Source: Saccharicrinis aurantiacus (lineage in GTDB: Bacteria; Bacteroidota; Bacteroidia; Bacteroidales; Marinilabiliaceae). Taken from it: DNA of 64,000 nt. Where the stretch lies: assembly GCF_001660705.2 (NCBI RefSeq), contig NZ_LYBV02000032.1, positions 1 through 64,000 on the forward strand. Reading direction: 5' to 3'. The first letter of the stretch is position 1; the number at the start of each line of letters is the position of its first letter. A program made the position numbers and the translations under genes. A model generated the notes under the pieces. It saw only the letters and a program-made list of their open reading frames with translations. It ran no database searches and was not told the origin of the DNA. This document shows, in pieces, positions 7,537 through 16,366 of this stretch.

Positions 7537-7704
7537 ACTCGAGATCTACATTAAACTACACGAGATCAGGTTCAAGTTACTCGAACTCTACTATATTTTG
7601 ATCGTGTACTATTAATATTTACTCGAGGACTTGTATATATTACTCGTGCACTATTTAAAACTACTCGTTCATAGATACATTATACTCGGGGACTAGTAAA
7701 ATCG
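7537..7704. repeat. 21-bp tandem array, 8 degenerate units
   Basis: Units start at 7537, 7558, 7579, 7600, 7621, 7642, 7663 and 7684, exactly 21 bp apart with no slippage. Consensus ACTCGNGNACTA followed by about nine AT-rich bases. ACTCG is intact in six of eight units and the second ACT in most, while the rest differs in every unit. It lies upstream of the hydrolase gene and starts 13 bp after the stop of the next gene. Two helical turns per unit put all cores on one face of the DNA. It is not CRISPR: there is no long constant repeat. Confidence 0.9.
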
Positions 7705-7717
7705 GAGGTTTTAGTAA

Positions 7718-8407
7718 TTAGCTATCGATATATTTAGCTCTTCTTTTATCGTTACGCCAAAAAATGAATCTTCCATATTCTCGTATCTCTCTTACCTTAT
7801 TTAAAAGTAAGGTATAGGTTTTATCACGCAGAAGTTTAGCCATATTTTCAGAACCTTTATCGCCATTGGCTAATGCCAACAGGTCTCTAAGCGAATGCGA
7901 AGTATATTTGGCTACATCAAGCTTCGATAAATCAAAGCCAATTGTAATTAAAGGCTCTGGGTACTTTTTGCCTAAGGTTCCTAACTCCAATAAATTTTGA
8001 ATCATATCAATATGTCCGGAGCTTTTGCGCATAGGCTGAAGTGCTTTAGTAATATTAGGACTTTTACGATAAGCAAAAGTAAAAAAATGAAGCAGTTCAC
8101 TTTTTAGTTCATAACCTAATGGCTTGGCAGCATTCCATTTCTCCTGAGCTTCTTTTTTTGTTCTAAATTCGCCCATCCATCTTGCCTGACAATAACGTAA
8201 AGCTCCTGTCAGGGAAGGCAGCTCATCGAGCAATATAAGATCTAAACCCACATTTTTAAGAGATTCCCTATCTTTATTGGCCTCAACAGCTAAGGTTTCA
8301 CATTTTGCCGCAAACACATCAACAGCTTCGCGAAGCTTGATAAGTTCATTATTTTGTACCGATTTAATTCTCTCTTCCCATATTTCATAGTCACGCTGAA
8401 AACTCAT
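7718..8407 (-). CDS. Conserved-looking hypothetical protein
   Basis: 229 aa, no signal peptide or membrane segment, highly charged and mostly helical. Residues 1-60 look like a helical or coiled-coil region. A WMGEFRTKKEAQEKW segment and a basic C-terminus (FIFWRNDKRRAKYIDS) stand out. I do not recognise a family. ATG at 8407. It is transcribed alone on the minus strand and its stop is followed by the 21-bp array. Codon use looks like its neighbours, so it is not obviously foreign. Confidence 0.65.
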   Translation of the reverse strand: MSFQRDYEIWEERIKSVQNNELIKLREAVDVFAAKCETLAVEANKDRESLKNVGLDLILLDELPSLTGALRYCQARWMGEFRTKKEAQEKWNAAKPLGYELKSELLHFFTFAYRKSPNITKALQPMRKSSGHIDMIQNLLELGTLGKKYPEPLITIGFDLSKLDVAKYTSHSLRDLLALANGDKGSENMAKLLRDKTYTLLLNKVREIREYGRFIFWRNDKRRAKYIDS

Positions 8408-8563
8408 ATTTTATCCGGGTTTAAAATTAAATTGCGCGAATTCCGTTGGCCTGCTCTTTCGTATTTGACCAAGCGACGGTTTATTTGCGCAACATTTTAG
8501 ATTAAAACTAATAAAAATAATTTCGAGGGCTTATAGTTTTTACATTAAAACAACGCCACTAAA

Positions 8564-9523
8564 CTATTCCTTATCCATTTCAATGACCCAAATACCTCTT
8601 AGCTCGTTTTCTTTATAAGCTATGGCTTTATCATTGGGGTAAAGGCTTTTTATTTTAGATAAAACTTCTGGTTTTATATCGGAATTAATAGTTCCGTGGC
8701 ATTGCATACACATTTGATTTGTTACTATTGGATAGTAACCCACATGTTTATTATCTGAAGATATTAATTGAGGTTTTACTTTGCTTCCATTGGCTATGGC
8801 ACGCTGCATTGTGGCAATCACCTTTAACTCATCAGAATTCGCAGCATTATTGGAATTTCGATTTTTATCGGATACTCGTTTCACTGTCGCATTTAATGCG
8901 ATGGACATACTATCGGTAATTGGTATGGCTTTTATCGAGCAGAAAGACAAAGCTCCTAAAGTTCCTTTTTGTTTAATGGCACCCAATAGGTTTTTACCCA
9001 AAACACCTTTGGTATTCATAGCTATTTGTTGTCCTTGCTCTAAAGGCGATAATGCATTACTCTTAATGTGATTATTCATTTCTTTGGGATATTGCTTTGT
9101 AAACCAATCGGGATTTTCAATATCTGAATGATATAAATAGTTGCTTATTTTTGAAATCTGCTCATCAGTAAAACTCATCTTAGGCATCAGATTATACGCT
9201 TTGATGGCTTCGGGCATTTTGGAATTTTGCTCGCTTGGATTATTTAAAAAGGCACTAATATTATAAGCAAACTCTTTGTAAGATATACCTTCCTCCGCAT
9301 AATGCTTTTTAATAGATGCCATAGATGGTGCCACTTTATTTTGTATTCCTGCATTTGGACTGTGGCACGAGAAACAATTGTTTTTCATCAGGTGAAAACC
9401 TTCGGATAATTCTTTTTTACTTTCTGCAAGAGATGCACTATCAGCTTTATTTTTTTTAGAACTATTACAAGCTAAAAACAGAAAGGGTATAACTGCGATG
9501 AAATAAAGGAACTTACTTTTCAT
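8564..9523 (-). CDS. Diheme lipoprotein: cytochrome c plus Tll0287-like (DUF3365) domain
   Basis: 319 aa. Lipoprotein signal with Cys19 (FLFLACNS). Residues 40-130 are a monoheme class I cytochrome c: C50-F-S-C53-H54 with a likely Met ligand in LMPKMSFTDEQ. Residues about 150-315 are a DUF3365/Tll0287-like heme sensor-type domain with a second CMQCH near residues 271-275. Probably anchored in the periplasm or outer membrane; a role in periplasmic electron transfer or redox/ligand sensing is inferred. No partner oxidase is adjacent. The family often sits on histidine kinases; here it stands alone fused to cytochrome c. Confidence 0.82.
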   Translation of the reverse strand: MKSKFLYFIAVIPFLFLACNSSKKNKADSASLAESKKELSEGFHLMKNNCFSCHSPNAGIQNKVAPSMASIKKHYAEEGISYKEFAYNISAFLNNPSEQNSKMPEAIKAYNLMPKMSFTDEQISKISNYLYHSDIENPDWFTKQYPKEMNNHIKSNALSPLEQGQQIAMNTKGVLGKNLLGAIKQKGTLGALSFCSIKAIPITDSMSIALNATVKRVSDKNRNSNNAANSDELKVIATMQRAIANGSKVKPQLISSDNKHVGYYPIVTNQMCMQCHGTINSDIKPEVLSKIKSLYPNDKAIAYKENELRGIWVIEMDKE

Positions 9524-9708
9524 ATAACTAAAGTTTACATATCAACATAAATCATATTCACTTTTGTCAGATACTAACAAGCAGACCTTAATATAAGGAT
9601 TTACTAATAATAACTTAGTTCTAAAGAATTAGCATTTCATTAAGGAACGGAAACCCAGATGCACCCAATATTAAATAAGGATGTGAATACCTTTTTAATA
9701 ATTAGTTT

Positions 9709-9716
9709 TACTTTTG
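9709..9716 (+). promoter_or_regulatory. -7 promoter element of mfd
   Basis: TACTTTTG (TAnnTTTG) 28 bp before the ATG at 9745. No convincing -33 element is visible. Confidence 0.45.
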
Positions 9717-9744
9717 TGAGCATTAACAATTAGTACTATCTGTA

Positions 9745-12700
9745 ATGATTTCGCAATATCAGAACCATCCTTTAATAGAGAAGTTAAATAAAAGTTTAAA
9801 ACAACAGCATTTATTTCTGTCGGGAGCCACAGGTTCATACAAAAGTATGCTACTTGCCATGATGCATAATCAGGGTGCACACTTAGCAATACTAAACGAT
9901 AAAGAAGAAGCAGCATATGTATATAATGATTTGTGCCAATTAATAGGCGAAGATCAGGTGTACTTTTTACCTTCTACATACAAGCGCTCGCCAGAGTATG
10001 GTAACTTAGAATCGAGCAACATTATATTACGTACCGAGGCATTAAATTATTTAGCCAACACATCTAAGCCATCAATTGTGCTTACCTATCCCTTGGCGAT
10101 GTTTGAGAAGGTGCCTACCAATTCTGCTTTGCAGGATTCTACTTTAAATATTAACACCAACGAGCAGTTGGATATTGCTTTTGTAACCGAAGTATTAACT
10201 GAGTATGCTTTTGAGCGAGTAGATTTCGTGTATGAGCCTGGACAGTATTCAGTGCGTGGTAGTATTATTGATATTTATTCTTTTGCAAACGAAGATCCAT
10301 ATCGCATCGACTTTTTTGGCGATGAAGTGGATAGCATCCGAACATTCGATTTAGAAAATCAGCTTTCAAAAACGAAATTAGAGTCGGTGGCTATTATTCC
10401 TAATATGAATAGCGAAGAACAACAAAAGGAGTTTATTTCGCTGTTTGAATTTATAAATAAGGAAACACGTGTTTGGGCTTACGATTTTAGTTTTGCTTTT
10501 GGCAAAGTGCAAGAGGCTTACAGCAAAGTAAAACACCGCAACGAGAGTCGTAACGAGGAAGAAGATATTCCTAGCTTGAGCCTTTTTGAAAGTAGCGAAA
10601 ACTTAAATAAACAAATTAGTGGCAGACAAACCATTGAATTTGGCAAACGAAGCATTTTTAAAGATGCTGAAGAAATTGCGTTTAAAACTTCGCCACAGCC
10701 AAGCTTTAATAAAAACTTTGATTTACTAGAGGAGAATTTACTTGCCAACGAAAATTCAGGATACACCAATTATATATTATCGGATAACGAGAAACAACAC
10801 GAACGCCTTAAGGCAATATTTGAAGATAAGGATAGTAATATAAAATATACGCCCATCAATAAAACATTGCACGAAGGGTTTATCGATCATGATTTAATGT
10901 TGTGCTATTACACCGATCATCAAATTTTTGAACGTTACCACAAATTCAGTCTTAGAACTGATAAGGCACGTATTGCAAAACAAGCGATTTCACTTAAGGA
11001 ACTCAGCCAGCTTAATCCGGGTGATTACGTAGTTCATGTGGATCATGGCATTGGTAAGTTCGGAGGATTGGTTACGTCTACACAAAATGGAGCCAAGCAA
11101 GAAGCCATCCGATTAATATTTAAAGATAACGATGCCCTTTTGGTAAGTATTCACTCGCTACACCGTATTAGTAAATACAAAGGTAAGGATGGTGAACCAC
11201 CACGTGTTAATAAACTGGGTACACCTGCATGGCAAAAGCTAAAGGACAAAACAAAGAAAAAGGTTAAGGATATTGCACGTGAGTTGATAACGCTTTATGC
11301 CCAGCGCAAAGAGGAACCAGGTTATCAATTTTCACCGGATACGTATATGCAAACTGAGTTGGAATCTTCATTTATATATGAGGATACTCCTGATCAGGAA
11401 AAATCCACTCGCCTTGTGAAAGAGGCTATGGAAAAAGAAACTCCAATGGATATGCTAGTTTGCGGTGATGTAGGTTTCGGAAAAACTGAAATTGCCATAC
11501 GAGCAGCTTTTAAGGCTTTGGCCGATAATAAACAAGTAGCAGTTTTAGTGCCTACTACTATTTTAGCCATGCAGCATTACAATACTTTTAAGGAGCGATT
11601 GAAAGAATTCCCTGCGGAGATTGATTATGTGAGTAGATTACGCAAACCTAAGGAAATAAAAAATGCACTAAAAAGATTAGAAGACGGTGAGGTAAATATT
11701 TTAATTGGTACACATCGCCTTATAGGAAAAGATGTGAAGTTTAAAGATTTAGGCCTCCTAATTATTGACGAAGAGCAACGTTTTGGAGTTAGCATAAAAG
11801 AAAAATTGAAGAAGATTAAGGTGAATGTAGATACGCTTACTTTAACCGCTACGCCTATACCACGTACATTACAATTCTCGTTAATGGGCGCACGCGATTT
11901 ATCTATTCTAAATACCCCTCCGCCTAACCGCCAACCCATATTAACTGAACTGCATACCATAAATGATGAAATTATTAAAGAGGCCATTAGCTATGAAATA
12001 GATAGAAATGGTCAGGTTTTCTTTATTCACAATAGAGTACAGAATATATTTGAGGTAGAAGCGATGGTAAATCGCATTATGCCGCAGGTAAAAACCATTG
12101 TTGCCCACGGCCAGATGGATGGCCCACAGCTTGAGAAGATAATGCTAGGGTTTATCAATGGCGATTATGATGTTTTAATTGCTACCACTATTATTGAATC
12201 GGGCTTAGATATTCCAAACGCCAACACCATTATAATAAATAATGCACATCACTTTGGACTAAGTGAATTACACCAGTTACGCGGACGTGTTGGTCGATCA
12301 AATAAAAAAGCTTTTTGTTATTTATTAGCGCCTCCACTAACGGGGGTTACACAAGAAGCGCGTAGAAGACTCAAAATTATTGAAGAATTCTCTGATTTAG
12401 GAAGTGGTTTTAATATCTCGATGCAAGATTTGGATATTCGCGGAGCAGGTAACTTACTCGGAGGTGAGCAAAGTGGTTTTATTGCTGATATAGGTTTTGA
12501 AACTTACCACCGTATACTTAATGAGGCTATACTTGAGCTAAAAGAAACCGAATTTAAAGAGGTGTACAAAAAAGAAATGGAAGCAGAAGACATCAACATG
12601 AAGTTTGTGAACGACTGCACCATTGAAACGGATGCTGCATTGCTTCTACCAAACGATTATGTAGAGAATGTAGCTGAACGTATGCAACTATACCGTAAGT

Positions 12701-13071
12701 TGGATGGACTAAAAAATGAAGAAGAACTAAAAAAATATAAATCAGAACTAATTGACCGATTTGGGCCGATACCTGATACTACTGAAGAATTAATACAAGT
12801 GGTACAAGTTAGATGGTTAGCTATTGATTTAGGCATTGAAAAAATCATTTTCAAACATGGTAAAATGATTATATACTTTGTTTCTAATCAAGAGTCTCCA
12901 TATTATCAATCTAAAGTATTTACAAACATGCTTGGTTTTATTCAGGCCATGAAGCGACAGGTCAAATTACAAGAAAAAAGCAACAAGCTTAGTGTGGTAT
13001 TTACTGATATTAAATCAATATCTGAAATAAAGGCCATATTTGAAGATATACATACCGGTGTACTAGCATAA
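9745..13071 (+). CDS. mfd: Transcription-repair coupling factor Mfd
   Basis: 1108 aa, typical for Bacteroidota Mfd. Displaces RNA polymerase stalled at DNA lesions and recruits UvrA. Order: UvrB-like N-terminal module (1-330), RNA-polymerase-interaction Tudor-like domain (about 430-510, beginning NPGDYVVHVDHGIGKF), SF2 translocase with Walker A GDVGFGKTE, DEEQRFG box, TATPIPRT and the HQLRGRVGRS motif, the TRG relay, and a C-terminal UvrA-masking domain from about 960. All helicase motifs are present and the frame is open throughout. Confidence 0.98.
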   Translation: MISQYQNHPLIEKLNKSLKQQHLFLSGATGSYKSMLLAMMHNQGAHLAILNDKEEAAYVYNDLCQLIGEDQVYFLPSTYKRSPEYGNLESSNIILRTEALNYLANTSKPSIVLTYPLAMFEKVPTNSALQDSTLNINTNEQLDIAFVTEVLTEYAFERVDFVYEPGQYSVRGSIIDIYSFANEDPYRIDFFGDEVDSIRTFDLENQLSKTKLESVAIIPNMNSEEQQKEFISLFEFINKETRVWAYDFSFAFGKVQEAYSKVKHRNESRNEEEDIPSLSLFESSENLNKQISGRQTIEFGKRSIFKDAEEIAFKTSPQPSFNKNFDLLEENLLANENSGYTNYILSDNEKQHERLKAIFEDKDSNIKYTPINKTLHEGFIDHDLMLCYYTDHQIFERYHKFSLRTDKARIAKQAISLKELSQLNPGDYVVHVDHGIGKFGGLVTSTQNGAKQEAIRLIFKDNDALLVSIHSLHRISKYKGKDGEPPRVNKLGTPAWQKLKDKTKKKVKDIARELITLYAQRKEEPGYQFSPDTYMQTELESSFIYEDTPDQEKSTRLVKEAMEKETPMDMLVCGDVGFGKTEIAIRAAFKALADNKQVAVLVPTTILAMQHYNTFKERLKEFPAEIDYVSRLRKPKEIKNALKRLEDGEVNILIGTHRLIGKDVKFKDLGLLIIDEEQRFGVSIKEKLKKIKVNVDTLTLTATPIPRTLQFSLMGARDLSILNTPPPNRQPILTELHTINDEIIKEAISYEIDRNGQVFFIHNRVQNIFEVEAMVNRIMPQVKTIVAHGQMDGPQLEKIMLGFINGDYDVLIATTIIESGLDIPNANTIIINNAHHFGLSELHQLRGRVGRSNKKAFCYLLAPPLTGVTQEARRRLKIIEEFSDLGSGFNISMQDLDIRGAGNLLGGEQSGFIADIGFETYHRILNEAILELKETEFKEVYKKEMEAEDINMKFVNDCTIETDAALLLPNDYVENVAERMQLYRKLDGLKNEEELKKYKSELIDRFGPIPDTTEELIQVVQVRWLAIDLGIEKIIFKHGKMIIYFVSNQESPYYQSKVFTNMLGFIQAMKRQVKLQEKSNKLSVVFTDIKSISEIKAIFEDIHTGVLA

Positions 13072-13076
13072 AACAG

Positions 13077-13119
13077 AAAGGTCCAACTCAATAAGGCATA
13101 TTATTAAGTTGGACCTTTT
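13077..13119. terminator. Bidirectional terminator, mfd / response regulator
   Basis: Perfect 12-bp stem AAAGGTCCAACT (13077-13088) with AGTTGGACCTTT (13107-13118), 18-nt loop, T-rich tails on both strands. It serves the two convergent genes. Confidence 0.85.
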
Positions 13120-13134
13120 ATTCTATAATTAAAC

Positions 13135-14202
13135 CTATTGCTGAATAAATAAAATTTCTTGAAACTTTTTAACAGAACAAGTTTTAGGAAAGCCTGTAAA
13201 AGAAATACAGTCGTCATTCTTAAGCACTAATTTAATATCAAAACTCTCACAACTTTCAGTCTGAATTTTATCTATTTGCTCCTTAAATGAATCTACCTCC
13301 TTAATTATATCCGAAATTTCTGCTTCAACCTCTCTTTCTCCAAAAAGATTGCTTTTTAGACTATAACTTAACAATGTTGGTTTGTATTTCTCATCAATTC
13401 GGAAAACATACTTATCACCTTCGGCAATAACAGAATCCAGTGCTTTTTCCTTTTTTAAACAACTATTATCCAAAGAAATGTTATTCAATAATAATTGAAC
13501 AGTTTCCTGATTATTAAACATCACTTTGGATCCCTTTATTTCACACCAAAAAGCATCACCATGAACCGTACGAAACTGGACTGTTTGAGGAGTCAATTTA
13601 CTGCCCTTATTTAATAAATCTTCAATACCCTTTTCTAATACAGCGTAGCTTTCTTCACCGATAAAAGATTTAATACCTTGCCCCATTACATCCTCAATAT
13701 AATGCGTTTTCAAAGTATCGAGAGCGGAGTTATTTATATATAGTATACGCCCATCTCTAATTAATATAATAGGCATGGGTGAATCTGAAATAAACTCCCT
13801 ATAACCTTGTTCACGTTGCTTTTGCTCCTGATCCACTTTATATTTATAATAAGCCAAATCCACAGCAATACTTAACTCTTGCTTATTAATGGGCTTTACT
13901 AAGAAGCCATAAGAGTTAGAAACAACAGCTCGTTCTATCACATCGGTTGAAGTGTCACTTGAAACGTAAATAACAGGTACACCAATTTCTCGCTGCAAAC
14001 GAGCAGAGGTTTGAATACCATCAAGCTCCCCTTCTAAATGTATATCCATTAATACAACATCAGGTTTCACCTTTTTAGAAATCTCGAGAGCCTCAATACC
14101 TGAAGCACATCTGCCAATCAACTCATGACCAAGTTCTTTAATAAACATGGTGAATATCGCTGTTATAAAACGATCATCCTCAACAATCAAAATTCTCCTC
14201 AT
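13135..14202 (-). CDS. Response regulator with receiver and PAS domains
   Basis: 355 aa. CheY-like receiver (1-120): acidic pair at Glu8/Asp9/Asp10, phospho-acceptor Asp53 (VLMDIHLEG), conserved Thr/Ser in YVSSDTS and Lys in VKPINKQE. A PAS domain follows (about 135-250), then about 100 residues that are not recognisable. There is no DNA-binding, GGDEF or kinase domain, so output is probably by protein-protein contact. No histidine kinase is adjacent, so it is an orphan. The receiver resembles those of Bacteroidota multi-domain PAS regulators. Confidence 0.88.
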   Translation of the reverse strand: MRRILIVEDDRFITAIFTMFIKELGHELIGRCASGIEALEISKKVKPDVVLMDIHLEGELDGIQTSARLQREIGVPVIYVSSDTSTDVIERAVVSNSYGFLVKPINKQELSIAVDLAYYKYKVDQEQKQREQGYREFISDSPMPIILIRDGRILYINNSALDTLKTHYIEDVMGQGIKSFIGEESYAVLEKGIEDLLNKGSKLTPQTVQFRTVHGDAFWCEIKGSKVMFNNQETVQLLLNNISLDNSCLKKEKALDSVIAEGDKYVFRIDEKYKPTLLSYSLKSNLFGEREVEAEISDIIKEVDSFKEQIDKIQTESCESFDIKLVLKNDDCISFTGFPKTCSVKKFQEILFIQQ

Positions 14203-14283
14203 AAAATATATGGCTATGTTTCAACTCTCTTATATATTTAAAAGCATGATTAAGAACATCTTTTATATCGAATTTAAAAATGC

Positions 14284-14291
14284 TATTTTTG
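14284..14291 (+). promoter_or_regulatory. -7 promoter element of the coaX operon
   Basis: TATTTTTG, 23 bp before the GTG start at 14315. Only the -7 half of the promoter is clear. Confidence 0.4.
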
Positions 14292-14314
14292 GACGCTTTT
14301 AAAATTAATTATTC

Positions 14315-15049
14315 GTGAATTTAGTCATTGATCAGGGAAATACCTTCAATAAAATAGGGGTTTTTGATAAGGGTCAACTTGAATATTCTTATTCAAGCAA
14401 ATCTCTTGATGAAAATACTCTTAAGCAGTTACAAGTAAACTACCCGATTAAAAATGTGATTATATCATCGGTACGTGATAAAGTAGAACAGAGTGCTATC
14501 TTTAATGGAAGTGAAAAAGTATTTGGCTCTTCAAATATTTTATTGCTTGATACCAACACTCCCGTACCCTTTAAAAATGAATATTTAAGTCCGCAAACAC
14601 TCGGCAAAGATAGAATTGCAGCGCTCGCTGGAGCTTATAACTTATTTCCAGATAATCCGAAATTAATTATCGATGCTGGCACGGCAATAACGATTGACTA
14701 TTTACGTTCTGATAATGTGTTTAATGGCGGAAATATATCTCCAGGATTACAAACACGTTTCAATTCATTAAAGCAGAATACAGGTAAATTACCACTATTG
14801 GAACTGAATAATAATTCGCCCTTTTTGGGTCAAAATACTCAAGAGGCAATTTGGTCAGGGGTACAAAACAGCCTTATTTTCGAAATAGAAGGCTACATAA
14901 ACCACTTTAAAACACTGAATAGCAACACAAAAACTATTTTAACAGGTGGAGATGTAGATTTTTTTGCCAACAATCTAAAAAATCGCATCTTTGTAATTCC
15001 AAATTTGGTACTAACCGGATTAAATACAATACTAGATTATAATGCATAA
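14315..15049 (+). CDS. coaX: Type III pantothenate kinase
   Basis: 244 aa, beginning at a GTG; no upstream in-frame ATG fits. First step of coenzyme A synthesis: phosphorylates pantothenate. ASKHA-fold markers: DQGNTFNKIGVF near the N-terminus (phosphate 1), GKDRIAALAGAY, and DAGTAITIDYL (phosphate 2) followed by GGNISPG. It lacks the domains of types I and II. Its last 8 bases overlap the following outer membrane protein gene, indicating translational coupling at the head of the envelope operon. Confidence 0.95.
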   Translation: MNLVIDQGNTFNKIGVFDKGQLEYSYSSKSLDENTLKQLQVNYPIKNVIISSVRDKVEQSAIFNGSEKVFGSSNILLLDTNTPVPFKNEYLSPQTLGKDRIAALAGAYNLFPDNPKLIIDAGTAITIDYLRSDNVFNGGNISPGLQTRFNSLKQNTGKLPLLELNNNSPFLGQNTQEAIWSGVQNSLIFEIEGYINHFKTLNSNTKTILTGGDVDFFANNLKNRIFVIPNLVLTGLNTILDYNA

Positions 15050-16337
15050 ATACAATAAATTAACACTCTTGCTAGTGTTATGCGTAACCATTTTAAGCAC
15101 ACTTTCAGTTTCGGCTCAGCAACGTACGTATTCTCCATTATCGAGATATGGTTATGGTGAGATGCAAAATATTTCCTATTCGGGATATGGAGCTATGGGG
15201 CACACCGGAATTGCATTCCAATCAGCATATGGAATTAACAACTTAAATCCAGCTGCTAATGCATCAATGGATTCACTTTCATTCTACTTTGATGCTGGTA
15301 TGTCTTATTTTTGGCAAGGAATAAATAGTGGAAATGAAAAAGCGTACTATAGCAATACCGTATTTGATTACGTAGCACTAGGATTTTCAATTACCCCTAA
15401 AGCATCTGCAACAGCAGGGTTTAAGCCATTCTCAAGTGGTGGGTACAAATATCAAACCATTACAGAATACGACAATACCACTTCTGTTTCAAATTTAACT
15501 GGTGATGGAAACTTAACAGAACTCTATCTAGGTTTATCTTATAAAATTGGGTCTAATCTTTCGGTCGGGGCAAATGTAAATTACATTTTTGGTACACTTG
15601 AGAATATGTCTCAAGCTACATTCAGTGATGCCACAGCTCAAAAGTATGGTTCACACAGAAAGATGACTGTAGGAAGCGTAAATTTTGATTTTGGTGCACA
15701 GTATAAAATAAATATTGCTGATGATAAATCATTAATCATTGGAGCTACATATCAACCAAAACAAGGCCTTAGCGGTGAGAGAACCTTATACCAAGCAAGT
15801 GGAGAGACTTTTGGTGATGATTTTAACCTATTTAGCCCTACAGGAAGAATTGACACGATAACCTATAGTACTGGATCATACGACGGTGATGAATTTCAGA
15901 TACCAGCCAAACTTGGTTTAGGATTATCATACAACATTGAAGAAAAACTAAAGTTAGGGTTTGATTACGAATTTGAACAATGGGAAGATATCAACTTTAG
16001 TGATGACTACTTAAGAAATACTCAAAGATACTCCGTTGGAGCCGAGTTTATTCCAAAAGATAGAGCCGTTAATAATTATCTATCGCGTATTAGATATAGA
16101 GCAGGTGGATTCTACAAAAACGAATACGTAAGTCTCTCAGGAGAAGACCTTAACAACTATGGCATAACTTTTGGACTAGGTTTACCACTAAGGAGATCTA
16201 AAACAATGATAAATCTTTCGTTTGAATACGGACAACGAAATTTATCTGGCGCAAGCGATTACACTGAAGATTATGGTCGTATTACTGTTAACTTTAGTTT
16301 ACACGAATTTTGGTTCGCTAAACGCAAATTAGATTAA
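15042..16337 (+). CDS. Outer membrane beta-barrel protein
   Basis: 431 aa with a signal peptide (cleavage after SVSAQ, about residue 26). The mature part starts with a SPLSRYGYGEM motif typical of Bacteroidota FadL/OmpP1-like barrels and is a run of alternating strands with aromatic girdles ending in an aromatic-rich strand. Function unknown; probably a hydrophobic-substrate porin or envelope protein. It overlaps coaX by 8 bp and is followed 29 bp later by the TPR protein. The order coaX - OMP - TPR - lptC - CNNM - ppiD is, from memory, conserved across Bacteroidales. Confidence 0.8.
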   Translation: MHKYNKLTLLLVLCVTILSTLSVSAQQRTYSPLSRYGYGEMQNISYSGYGAMGHTGIAFQSAYGINNLNPAANASMDSLSFYFDAGMSYFWQGINSGNEKAYYSNTVFDYVALGFSITPKASATAGFKPFSSGGYKYQTITEYDNTTSVSNLTGDGNLTELYLGLSYKIGSNLSVGANVNYIFGTLENMSQATFSDATAQKYGSHRKMTVGSVNFDFGAQYKINIADDKSLIIGATYQPKQGLSGERTLYQASGETFGDDFNLFSPTGRIDTITYSTGSYDGDEFQIPAKLGLGLSYNIEEKLKLGFDYEFEQWEDINFSDDYLRNTQRYSVGAEFIPKDRAVNNYLSRIRYRAGGFYKNEYVSLSGEDLNNYGITFGLGLPLRRSKTMINLSFEYGQRNLSGASDYTEDYGRITVNFSLHEFWFAKRKLD

Positions 16338-16366
16338 TAAACAAATTAATATAACAATTAAGCATC

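Noticed and set aside
7537-7704. CRISPR array
   Set aside because: The conserved word is only about 5-11 bp and the period 21 bp; CRISPR repeats are longer and nearly identical, and no cas gene is present. The same holds for the 40- and 41-bp arrays.
7537-7704. Plasmid-type iterons or a replication origin
   Set aside because: Period and phasing resemble iterons, but there is no Rep gene, DnaA box cluster or partition gene nearby and the surroundings are ordinary chromosomal genes.
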